From Protea cynaroides (taxonomy: Eukaryota > Streptophyta > Magnoliopsida > Proteales > Proteaceae), in the NCBI GenBank assembly GCA_028583415.1, contig CM053274.1:95636549-95700548 (forward strand): DNA of 64,000 bases, read 5' to 3'. The number at the start of each line of letters is the position of its first letter. Position 1 is the stretch's first letter. A program made the translations under genes and the position numbers. Below, piece after piece: positions 1 through 12,900 of this stretch. The notes beneath the pieces were generated by a model that searched no databases, was not told the DNA's origin, and saw nothing but the letters and a program-made list of their open reading frames with translations.

Positions 1-505
1 AATCATATCTGGAATACCCTGTCTACACAGCTCAACAGCTCGAAAACTCCTAAGAAAACTCAATATCCTTTATTCAAATTATGAAGGCATCCAAGAGGCA
101 TATCTTTAACCCTGAGGAAGAATGGAGGTGGATCAGCTGCACCTTCAAAGGGAAATCTTGTTTTCACAATCTGGGGAAACTCATCTTTTGTGCTACGATC
201 TACCACATTTGAATGGAGATAAATTTGAGGAAGTGGACTGCTAGATCCAGGTCCTTCCAGCAAATCTGGGACGCCATCTCTTTCGAAATTTGGAAAAAGC
301 TATCCCTTCCCCAGTTCTGCTTGAACAGCACCCTTCTCAGTCACATTATTGTTCACTGGAACCTCCCTATTCTGCTTCGAGCAAATAGGAATGGTCTTTC
401 ATTAGTATCTTCTGTTATTTTCCTTTGAGATCCCCCCGAAATGCCCTCTTTTGTAATCTTGCACTTATTGAATAAAGTTCTTCATTCACCATAAAAAAAA
501 AAAAA
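1..505 (+). mobile_element. 3' end of a degenerate L1-type LINE (NAA15 intron 12)
   Basis: The plus strand reads EEEWRWISCTFKGKSCFHNL, GKLIFCATIYHI, stop, MEINLRKW, the C-terminal zf-RVT/endonuclease-linked region of plant L1 elements. AATAAA (471-476) and a 13-A tail (493-505) follow. 5' part outside the window. Stops show it is dead. Confidence 0.8.
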
Positions 506-585
506 TCACGCTTAATTGATTGAGTCATATTACATATAAAAAACCTTCTGAAATTCTTAAACTGACCCATAAAAGGACTCCACAC

Positions 586-613
586 CAACCCCATTTAGTT
601 GGGATAATAAGGC
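586..613 (+). mobile_element. RTE LINE 3' end remnant
   Basis: AACCCCATTTAGTTGGGATA, the conserved 3' terminus of plant RTE elements, with nothing else recognisable around it. Confidence 0.5.
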
Positions 614-739
614 TTGTACTCAATGACTCCTAATCATTCTCACACACTTCTTGACCCAATCTAACTTAAAGCCAGTAATCTAGTGTACTGATCTCACCCC
701 ACTTTATAGGCTTATAATTTAAGCCCGTTACAAATTAAA

Positions 740-866
740 CCCATAAACAAGTAGCCCAGGGCTGATAGAACTCATCCATAGCCCAACAAAGGTCTAATTA
801 AGCCCATAAACAAGTAGCCCAATGCCGATAGAACCTATCAATGGCCCAAATAAGATCTTCACTGCA
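740..866. repeat. Two 63-bp tandem units
   Basis: CCCATAAACAAGTAGCCCA starts at 740 and again at 803, with similar downstream text (GATAGAAC, CATAGCCCAA/CAATGGCCCAA). The rest of 620-2,245, NAA15 intron 12, is AT-rich intron without a recognised gene. Confidence 0.75.
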
Positions 867-2245
867 TTGGAACACTTAAACCTTAGACCAATTTTAATAC
901 TGAAATAAAACCAGAAAACACAACTGGTTCACTGTAGTTCAAACAGTTTTCTGACTTACCCTTTATCTTTCCTAAGACAATTGAACTCACAATGAAAAAA
1001 AAAATCATCGAATTCAAAAGCAAACCATCGAAGAAAATGTGAAGGAAGGAAATAAAGAAAATTCAACTCAACTTCTAAGCAGGGATAAAAGAACCAGTAT
1101 CGAGTTTCGTATATGGAGGGTGATTTTAAGAGATGTCTCGTGTTGTATAGGAGGAATGCAAGATACAATAAAGATACGTATGGAAATGGCCAAGAAACCA
1201 GGATCCAGGCAAAATATATTTTTTAAGCATAATATATATGCATTCTTAGGACGTCCGATCATAGAACGTTCACTCGTAATTAGGTCTGATCATAAATATG
1301 TCTTCTAGTTTGCAAGGTTTTATTCTTTTATTATAAAAAAACCAATGCCTTTTCTGACATTTTAATTGGAGTAAATTGTTAATTTAAAGTTTCATACATG
1401 GGATCATGTCCCATATATGGATATAGAAAGGTAAGGGAGTTTGCTACATGGGTATACTTGAGAATCATGTCCTGATCTGAACAAGAACACATTAGGATGA
1501 CACAATCAGAATAAGAAAGCTTCTTCTCCTAATGCCTTGCCGCTGTCACCACAGTCCGCTGCAGGTTAGTATTCTTCTTCGGCTGTGGCAAGTGGCCACT
1601 GTTGTTACTGCTCTGGTTTTATCTCGTTCTTCTTCTTCTGCATATCATACCCGTACTGAGTGTATCATACTGTACCACCCCGTATCGAATCAATAAGGTA
1701 GCTAATATTTGTTTTTCGTACCTGTATTGTACCGTTTGAGCCTTACCAATACTGATATGTTTTGACCAACATGGCCCCATACGATTCGATACTTTAATCC
1801 TGGCTTTCAAGTTCAATGTCACCAACTTGTTTAGAGATATGGAATAATAATCTCCACTTATAATCTATCTGTCAATAAATTAAAATGGTAAAAAGAATCA
1901 TTTATATATATATATATATATATATAAAATAAACCCAAAGGCCCAACTAGCTAGCAGTTATCGAGTAGTCATAGAAATAAAACTTTAATTAACATCAAAC
2001 TGATTGTTAGGATGGACATTACAAGGAAAACTAATGCATAATAATGACAACAACAGCATCAGCAGCAGCAAAAAATTAATAAAATAACTAGTAATCAGTA
2101 GAACTGCTACACTGAATTATGATTTCAAGACTTCAGTTTAATCAACCCAAAAGTAATAAAACAATTAAAAAAATTTCAAAAAAAAAAAAAAAACAAAGCA
2201 ATTTTAGAACATTGTGCATGTGAGTTGCAAGCTTGTTCAAAATAC

Positions 2246-5200
2246 CTTCCCGGATATGCTCCAGTTGTTCTAATAGAATCTTCCAACTCAAGAATCAGTT
2301 GCTCTAAGGTATCTGCCTGTGGAAGGTACACAAAAGCAAGAAACGATCAACTGTCGGAATAAACATCCAACAACAACTTCCAAATGTTTTACACTGCATA
2401 CATGCACACAAATAGACAAAGCAACCAAACTAACCTTGCCGGCGTGATCATACAAAGGACTGAGATCAGAGAACAATGAAGGAACTCCCTAAAAGCAGGA
2501 CATGAAGACAGAGAGATATGAGTTTGGCTTTAGGACCGATTTAGATAAAACAAAACAGAACTAACAAAGGCCTAGTCCCTCAGGATTTGGATAACCAAGC
2601 AGAAAACATAAGCAAATTTACAAATCATTACCTTTGTTAAGAGAGGCCTAATATATTTAGTTGCTGCCTCCCGGAATTTTTCACCTTTTAGAAAATCAAG
2701 TGGTATTCTCTGCGTAAGAAAACAAAGCCAATACAGATAATCAGAAATTTTGAGTGATATAAGTCACTCGAACAAACCGAAGCAAAAGGAAATTTGATTT
2801 TTTTTTCTAGCTAGCAATAAGCTAATGATACAAAAATGCAAAGAACTAACAATAATGAATGCCCTAGTATCCAGAACCCTGGTTATCTAGCAATAAGCTA
2901 ATAATACGAAATGCAAAGAATTAAACAATGATAAATACCCTATTATCCAGAGCCCTGGCATCAAAGTCAAGTAGAAAGGCCTATGGGATGAAAAACTACG
3001 AAGGAAACACCAAAGGAGGTGTCCTCCTTGATATCCAATACAACGGAATGGAAGGGGAGCCAAGATTAATAACTCATACATCATAGAATCCATTGTCCTT
3101 CGATTTCTCCCTTCCTAATCTATTTCCTTTCTTGTTTTTCCTTTTTAATAGATTTTCCTAGTTTTTTCCTCAAGAGCCACCCCACCCCCCAAACAAAAAA
3201 CACACACACACACACACTCATAAGCATCATAAAGCCAGGAATAAAGATAGAAACATAAATTCTGTGGTCGATACCAATTCAGATCCCTAACTATCAGATG
3301 ACACGATGAGCAAAAGGCCAATGCTGATACTGTATAAAATGATCTACTATCTGATAGATCAGATCAATTCTGTCCAACACCATTACAGGTCGAATTATAT
3401 TATGGATCTAATAGTGATCCTTAAAGCCATGTCATGAACTGAGTACCAGAACCAAAGGAACAACCTTACCTTAACAGCAGATGACCAAGTGTATTGCTGC
3501 GCAAGTGATTGGTACAAGGCATCCAACCGATCAATATCATCTGATGAATACTGGCCAGTTTTTGAGTATAACCCCATGCAATTTTGCAGCCCTTCATAAT
3601 ACCTGAATAATACAAGTCGGAAGATGAAATCAGCTAACCTCTAATTTTTTATTTTTTATTTTTAAAAAAAAAAGCAAAAGAAAGGAAAAACAGAGGCCCC
3701 TATGGCAATAGGTTACACTGCAATAATCATAAAAGCAAACGAAAGGAAAAACAGAGGCCTCTATGGCAATAGGTCACACTACAATAATCATGTGCCATTA
3801 AAGAAGCAACAAAAATATGCAGAGTTTGTTTTCTTTTTTCCAATTACTGAACTAGATCAGAGTTGTTTTATACAATAACTGATCCTGGAGCATCCTGAGA
3901 TCTATTTGGATGGATGGGATTCGCAACATAACAATAGAAAGATTTATATAAAAGAGGCATTCTTGTAATTTCTGTCATATACTCATATAGTCATAGGTGC
4001 TATGAGTAGGTCACGTAGGGTGAATTTTAAGTGTCCAAGATGTTACTATTTCATTTACTGACGGGCTACAAGAATATGAGATTTAGTTAGCAAGAGTTAT
4101 GTTAGTCAAGTTAGGTTGTCGAGCTGTCAAAAAAGTATTGGAAACTGGTTTGTTTCCTTGAGCTCTCTCTCCCTCTTCTCTCCTTCATGGTATCCCTTTC
4201 CCCTATGTTTTCTCTACTCATCAAACTCTCCATCTTATCCTAATATCTTTCTCCTACTACTTTCAATATCCCTAATTCACCTTTCCATTCTCCCATCAAT
4301 TCCAAATTTGTTGCCTTATACCTTATTTTCACATCTGAAATTTAATGTAATAAGTTTTGCATCTTTCTCATTATATCTGGAACTTCAAATAAAGGATCAG
4401 ATCTAATAAGTATCAAACATCATATTTGAATATTCTCCCCATCAACTAGAATTTTCTCTATTTCTATTTATTGCACCCATTAACAGCAGGCTGATCTTAT
4501 CTGCCTGAATCAATATCAGTTAAGAACTATAGAAGCTCATCGCTTCTACAGCATGTATGCATATTTTGAAGAAAGAAATGAACGAGTACCATATTTTGAA
4601 TTCTTAGCCAATGCCTTCTCAATTCATCTGATTGGGCGCTCTGGAAATAAATCACTACTTTCCCATGGGTGATGGGTCCCACAGTAAAAGTCAAATATCC
4701 ATCATGCTTTGCTTCAATGTGTGTTATTGCAAATATTGTGACTCTCTGAGAGCTGTCAGCCTGATGCATGAGGGGAAACAGGGAAGTAGGCAAAATTCGA
4801 AAGGCCAATAAGAAAAATGAACAGGGGTAATACCGTAATAGTGTAATATACAGGTGTAATCAGTGTTTCTGCCGGGTTGTCTACCCGATCCATCGGACCA
4901 TCAATTGAAAGCAACGCAGGAAATAGAGATCCAGAAATGGAGTGAGTGGGACCCACTTCAAGGCAACTGCAACGCAACCAACAGTAATTAGCTGCACCAA
5001 CGCATGGGATTCATCCTTCCCTGTTAAAGGGAATATCGCTTTAAAGTTTAAATCATCCTTTTGAATGCAAATACCCATTTTACTCATCACCTGTCCTCTG
5101 ACTAGACAATTTCCATAATAGCCTTGAGTAGCCAAGTTTGAACCTTTGAACCAAACCGGACAAAATTGGCCTTAAAACCTGCCACCTCTTTCTTTCTCCC

Positions 5201-8200
5201 GATGTCTCCTCAATATCTTCTCTCTCTCTCTACTAGTTTTAAAATAAATCAACTTAGTCATGACTAAATTTCAATATAAACAAGGAAATAAATATTTTCT
5301 CTCTTGAGGATTATATTTATAATAATACCACGACTGTTTTGACGAAATATTAGGGTTTTCTGAGGAATTTTGCCTGTTATTTGATGTATTTTACTATCTT
5401 GGATAAAAAAAAGGTATTTTAGTAATTCTCACATATTTTACCATAATAAAATTTCAGGAATTCTTGAAAATACGAGATTGCATATTGAATTTGTCTAGAG
5501 CTCCATTGACCATGTCTCGTTGTATAATACTGAAATGTGAACCACTGCCTAGCTCAATGGGTGACTGTCCTGTCCTGCAGGTTGAGTGCAGGCATCCAAG
5601 AGGTCATGAGATCGACTCCTGTCACATGTGTTTGTGCCTTAAAAAGGCACCCCTTTCCCCTCCCCTTCCCTCCAATCCCCCTCTCTGTCCAGTAATGTAG
5701 AAGTCACCTATGGGCGCCAGTAAAGTATGATGTCCAAAAAAAAAAAAAGTATAGTAGTGAAATCTTGTATATTACTGGCATTCATTATTCAAGCAACAAC
5801 CAGCCCTAGTGACACATGCGGATTTTACTGTTTCTGGCATTGGATTGAAAAGATTTTGCAGGGGAGTCAGATTACTAACTGCTGCTTGCAAGATCGAGAC
5901 AAAAGCCTCTATCAGATGGAACCTATTAAAATTCTCACACTCAACTATTCCACTAAGACCATAAACTTATCCACTAGCCTCACAATAACCAAAACAAAAA
6001 CACAATAGAGGATGAGCACAATTGCTATTTCAGGGGTCGATCATTAGGGGACCACATGGGACCACTTTTGCTTCACCTGATATTTTTTTTTTTGGGGGTG
6101 TAACAACTAATCATTATCGGTAGAGATGGGTGTTTTAGTAATTCACTCCAATGTACTTAAGGCAGCTAATCAACTTAATGTGCTTGAGTTCTTTTTATTA
6201 AAACCTGTTGTGCATCCTCTCTTCCCTTCACAATTCCATATCCAAATGGAACTGAAATAATGTTCGGGTTCCAATAAGTTCAGTCAGCCAAAATAACTAC
6301 TAATGCAGCCGTAAGCATCAACAATGAAAACGTACAGACAATGTGTGTCTGGACGTAAATTCCAGATTATCATTCAAGTAAAAGAACCAACCTTCAGTAT
6401 GAAGGTTCATCAGGTCACCAAGGAATGATATGTAGAACACGCATACTGAACTTAAAGATAGTCGTAATGCTCAAAATGCTTTCACAATGCTTAAAGGAAA
6501 GTAAAGGACCCTAAGAAAATATTAAAAATATAAGAAGGTGACCTGTAATTGTCAGGATTCATGGTTAGCAAAACCTTATAGACTTTTTCTCCTTCCCCTA
6601 GGTGACCAAGCTTCACTAACAGAGAGACCTGTTGTTCCTTGAAGGCTAACTTATCAACCTGGAAAGACATTAGTAAGAAACTAGAGAATATTTTGAACCA
6701 TCAAATTCAATGCCTAAACATAAAATATTCCTAGCTTCGTGAAAAATAGAATGTACTTACAATTTTAGATTCTTTCTTGTGCAGTTCCTCAAGTGCTCTT
6801 TCAAGAAAGCCGCATTCCTCTAATAAAGAGATCTGCAGAAACTCCAAAGATATATGTGAAGGAGACCTAAATTTAAGATACAATTAAGATCTTTGTGATA
6901 AACTACCAAAAAGATTATGCACCACTCAGATGAGAAAGCAGATAAAAAAATTACAACTGATGACTTTTGACAATGACAGAAATATTTACATCTGGTTACA
7001 TAATTGTTATAAGAAGGGATTCTATTTTAGATTTTAGTAGGGGGTGATCTAAATGGACATGTAGCCATGTAGGGGGAGATCGTAGAGGTTACGAAGGTGT
7101 AAATGAAGGTTATGGTCTTGGAGTGAAAAATGAGGAGACGACTTCAATTTTAGATTTTGCTATGACTTATGATATATCCATTGAAAACACATACTATGAA
7201 AAGAGAGCAAAGCAACTAATCACCTTCAAAAGTTGGCATCATAGTAGCCAAACAGATTCTTTCTAACTACAAGGTCCATAAGTTGTTATATAAGGATTGT
7301 AAGGTTATACCAGGGGAAAGCCTAACCACTCAACATAAATTACTGGTCATGGACATGTCTCATTAAGCCAAATCATAAGAAATAGGGATTTTGAGAGATA
7401 CAATGTAGAACAAGAAGACTGCTTGTATTAAGAAAGTCGCTCAACATATCCAAGGTGTATCGAAAGGAAAGCATCACTCCCCTAGAGAATCTTGGTGGTG
7501 GGATGTTGAGGTTCAAGCAACCATTAAAGCTTAGAAAGAACATGGCAAAAGACCAAGAATATAGAGGATCTAAAAAGCAAGACTTGCCAAAAATGAAGCA
7601 AAAAGATTGTGGGATAGACCATGTGTTAGATGTATTAAAAGTGTAGAAGGTAGAATTCTAGTAAGGGATGAAGACATTTAAAAGAAATGGAACGATTATT
7701 TCTACAACCTAATAAATGAAGACACTTCGAGTGTTAGTGTACCATAGCCAGAAGGCCGCATTACCCACCAAGACAATTCGTATATATATATATAATCAGG
7801 GTGACGGAAGTTAAAAAAAGTTTTAAGGAGGTTGAATGTAGGCAAATCACCAAGCCCAAGTGAGGTTCCAATAGAAGTTTAGAAAAGCCTAGAAATCTAG
7901 GGATTATCTTGGCTAACTAAGCAATTCAATAAGATTATGAGCACAAGAAAAATGCCAGATGAATGAAGGAGAAGAATTGTGGTTCCGATTTATAAAAATA
8001 AAGGTGATATCAGAGCAACAATAACTACATAGGCATAAAACTAAAGCATCATACTATGAAAGATCTCGCATGAGACAAGAAACTCCTATTACAGAGAATC
8101 AGTTTGGTGTTATGCCAGGAAGATCCACGACAAAAAATATTTACTTGCTTAGTAGACTCATGGAAAGATTCAAAGAAGGTAAGAAGGACCTCCATATGGT

Positions 8201-9905
8201 CTTTATCGACCTAGAAAAAACTGGTGACAGTCCCTACAGAGTTAATCAGGCAAGTACTAGAGAAGAAAGTTGTTTAAAGCAAATATGTGGACATAGTCAA
8301 TGATATGTATTATAATATGGTGACCAGTCTAGGGTCAAGGTAATGAATTCTCAACTACTATTGGGTTACATCAAGGATCACCTTTAAGTCCTTATCTCTT
8401 TGCCCTCATTATGGATGATTTAACTAGAGACATTCAAGATGCAGTTCCTCGTACATGCTTTTTACTAATGATATTGTTTTGATAGATGAGATAAAGCAAG
8501 GAGTAATGCCAAGTTGGAGCTGTGAAAATCAACATTGGAATCAAAAGGTTTTCAAATAAGTAGAATTAAGATAGAATATATGGTGTAACTTTAGACACAA
8601 GACGAACAATGAGGTGATGAAAATCGATAAGAATGAGATAAAAACAAAGTGATTATTTTAGGTTTCTAGGTTCAATCATAAATAAAGAAGGTATATATAG
8701 AAGATGATGTTTCACAAAAGATTAAATAAGATGGATGAAGTGGAGAGGTGCATCAGGAGTGTTGTGTAAAGATGTTGAGATAGATGTTTGGCAAAACTAG
8801 GAAGGAAAAGGTAAGAAATGATCGTATAAGAACTGATTTGGGAGTAGCGCCGATACATAATAAGCCACAGAAAGTCATTTGAGAAGGTATGGTCATGTTC
8901 AATGAAGGTCGTTAAATGCTCCAGTATGGAGGAAAGATTTCATTCAGATTGAAGGATCAAGAGCTAGGGGAAAACCTAAGATGCCTCTAGGGGGTGGTGA
9001 GGAAAGACATGCTTAGCTTAAGCCTTGTTTCAAGTATGACAGCGAACAGAACTTATTGAAGCATGTAGCCAACCCTCTTTAGTTGGTATAAGGTTTCATT
9101 CTTCTTGTTATTGTTGCATAATTGTTATAAATGACTAAAAACCAATATTAACAGGCTTCTTTTTTCCATTCACGATGGACAAAAGGCCAAACAACTACAT
9201 TCTCATTTCATTCACTATATAAGTTATTATTCAATAAGCGGCTAGGATAAAAGAAAACTTCATTTTTGTGACAAATAACTTCTAGTTGTCTTAGTCTAAC
9301 AGGCATGAGGAGGAAGTGTGCCAAGAAGGTGTCAAAATTTAGAAAGAGCCTCCTCAAAAAATTGGATGACCAAAATCCAAGAGGTAAGACCCATATATTC
9401 CGCTACTATCAACAAGATCAAAACCTTATACAACAACAACCAACAGAGCACCCCCTCCCCCCCCCCCCACCCCCACAAAACTACGCCTGCAATCCTTCAT
9501 TCAGCCCCACATACCCAAATACTACATCATAACCCTATAAAGATGATGTAAGAAAAATTTCTCTTCATCGCCCACAACCGATCACTAAAATCAAAGAAAT
9601 AAAAAAGAGAGTTCATCACTCCTAAACATCTGCATCTTGGCTTGCAAAAGCCAAATCGCTTCCCCACTATTGACTATCCAGGGTGTCTTACAAGTCACAT
9701 CAGGCCTCCATTAAGGTCAACACACTTTCCCCCTTCCCCTTCTTCCTAGTGGAAATTATAGAAGATCATCTTCCACATCATTCAACCCACCTGAATCAAC
9801 ATAAAATCAATTACCCATGTCTGCAGGATGAAATGTTTGCTCAGTGTTCTGATTTTGCTTGAGGTATGGCACCCTTTTGATTGAGAGCTACTTAAACTTT
9901 TTCTT

Positions 9906-9939
<34 letters not shown>

Positions 9940-12900
9940 TGTGTGGGGGGGAGGAGAGGATAGGTAAGCCCCAAGAAGATTTGAACTCATAACCTCTTAA
10001 TTCTGAGGTGATGATCTTAACCAACTGAGCAATCCCCTAGGGGTTAGAGCTACTTAGACGTTTATAGGTACAAATGCACCACAAATTCAAGCATGCAGTA
10101 AGCCAATAAGAAGATTATAGTTTAGAACAAATTAGCCCAACAATTACACTACATAAGAAAAAAGGTACGCAGGCATGTGATGCATGGCTAGTACAGGACA
10201 AATGGAATACAGTTATACCTTGTATAAAAGCATTTCTCCATGTTCACACCGTTCATTGTCCGGAGGATAGTCATCCTCCAGGGTCCCCTCGTAGGCTTCT
10301 AGGATTTCAATCGCTTTAGCACCACTAGAAAATACATCAGAGGATAAACAACCAAGACATCCATCAGAGAAAGGTGAAAACCAACTGTGCTTGCATGATG
10401 GAAGAAACAAAAACTTTGATAGCAAGGTGATGATAAGCCAAATGAATGAAGCCAAGTTAGAGATGCCCGCAAGATGCCTCCAGCAGCTGAGGCACCTTCC
10501 AATTGCAGTTAGGTAAAATTTCCAAATATGTATATATAATACATTGTTAAAACACTTAGAAGTAATGTCTAAAATAAATATGTAAAAGATAGTAACATAT
10601 AACTAATAACAATTAACATGGAATGACAATAACATCATACAACTATACATAATTACCAAAAGGGGGGGAAGAAGACGAAAAAGGCTAAGTTCTTCAGGGA
10701 GAATACCAATTTGCAAAATCATAAGGCAGCCATCAATGAATCAATCAGAGCAAGTCCCCATGGCTACAATAGTTGAACCTAAAAAAACTGCCCCCGTATG
10801 GATGAATACAGAAGTGCACATAGCGCACGAATTAGTGACAGGTGCTATGTGCACAAATTAGTGACAGGTGCAAGTCAGTGATACGCAAGGGATCCAGCCT
10901 ACTCTGTTGCATACAGCTCCATAACACTAGAATGCAGTTGGGGGAAAAATGTTTGCCATCTGAATATATGTTTTTTTACAACCACTAGCATTGAGTATAA
11001 AAACAAATAGAGTATACATTACTCTAAATGAACCAATAAAATATAGAGAAAATAATAAATCTGATAAAGTAGCAAAACTATTGCACTATCACTTTGGACG
11101 GGAAGATGACTCATGTTCCTTAACAGAAATGTAACAATTATTTCATAACAATATTAACTTATTAGGAATTGTTAATCAAGAATTCAAGATAAGGCATTAC
11201 CGCATTAGTTAATGTCCATAAAGCAGCCTATATCTGTTGTAATTATCAAAACTCCATGTACAACTAAAATGGTTTCTTCAGGGAATAGTGAACTGAAATG
11301 GAAGTTTATAAGTACAAAAGGGGTACTCTTCATAAACCCTACAGGTTAAAACAACAAACATCTACAAAACTTACCCAAAAAAACAAGCAACTACAAAAAG
11401 GTACAAGAATCTACTTTTAAGCACAGCCATGGTTTTAAATTTCACCAAAAATTCTTTTTTTCGGATTTCGACAAGCCCAAAAAGAAACTAGCCCCAACTT
11501 ACAAAAAAGACATATCTGCCATGCATTTCTCGTTTCGCCGAAATGTTACCTAGCAGTATTATATATAGCCCATTTCAACGTTTTCAGTCATTTCACCTAT
11601 TCTCCACGGGGAAGAGAAGAAAAACTCAACTTTTGCCCAGTTTTTTGGCACCTCACCTCTACACACTGCTGGAGTACGCTGCTTGGGGTTGCCACATCAC
11701 TCTTACAACATCATTTGCTCCATATTTGTGAAGATTTCACCAAATTCAATAGTTCAAGGTAAAAAGTTTTTTCCAAAATGAATAGGCAATATTACACAAG
11801 GTATACAACAAAGTTCGGCACATACTGCCAACCTAGGATGCAAAGCCAAACTACTATTTTGTGTGAGTTTTCTTACAATATCCAGATTTATATTTGTTTA
11901 AAGAGGCTAAACTAAGGTTTCCCTGAAGTTTTGGACCTTAATATGACCGTCTCCTGGCCCCCATCCCCCTTGCGAAATGGCCGATCGAAATTTACAGCTG
12001 AAAAATACAGGATTTCGGTAATTTTAGTCGAAATTTTGGTTTAGGGCTGACAGAAATGGCACCAAAATCAGAATTTTTCTTTACTATGGGTACAACCAGA
12101 TAATGATGCAAAAGAGCCACAAAACAAAAAACAAATAGACCACATATTAGCATCTCTGCCTGCACTCTCTCTAGGCATTTGGTTGGGCCTTAGCCTAATA
12201 AATATATGGGCCTAAGGGGCGTCCCAGTGCACGAGGCTCCCGTTATTCCTAGGTTTGGGGAGGGCAGAATGTACGCAGCCTTATCCCCACAACATGGAAA
12301 GGCTATTCCGTGTTTTGAACCCATAACCACCAGGTTGTAATATGACAACCTTACCATCACAGCAAGGCTCACCCTCAAATATATAGGCCTTACCTACCCA
12401 AAAAAAATATATGGGCCTTAAATTGGCTCCCTTAATGAATTAATGTGTCAATCGTTTGGCTTTGTGATTAAGTTATTACAACCACGATAAGCTATTATTT
12501 TATTTCATTTAATTCAAAGTGAAATTATTTTTTAGAGTCATAGGAGAATAATGTAGGATTTGTTTCAATTCTTGCAAATTTCTTCTTCCCATTCCTAGGA
12601 TTTGATTGCAATTAAAGCCCTGAAATCAAGAATATTTGGTTTTTAGAGCAGTATATAGAATGAAAATTTAGTACTTTCTAACCCTTTTCATCCTCACAGG
12701 CAACCAGAAATAGAATTCATTTGAAAGGTAATATCAAATATGAGAGCAACAAAATTCATAGGGGAGCTGAAGGCTTGTCAAGAAAGAACAAAATAATATC
12801 AGCATAGGTATATCCAAATATATACAAATAACAACAAATAATTGCAATAGTAATTAGCCCACTGCAACCTCTGCTAAGCCAGTGCCCCTCTACCACCACC

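Noticed and set aside
60..263. 67-residue minus-strand frame as a gene fragment
   Set aside because: The plus strand of the same DNA reads as an L1 C-terminal domain followed by AATAAA and an A tail; the minus frame is its shadow.
9782..10024. Lys-rich 80-residue frame
   Set aside because: It is a translation of a SINE and its poly(A) tail.
9908..10046. Functional tRNA gene
   Set aside because: The A- and B-box-like text is there, but the cloverleaf pairing is poor and a SINE body with a long A tail follows.
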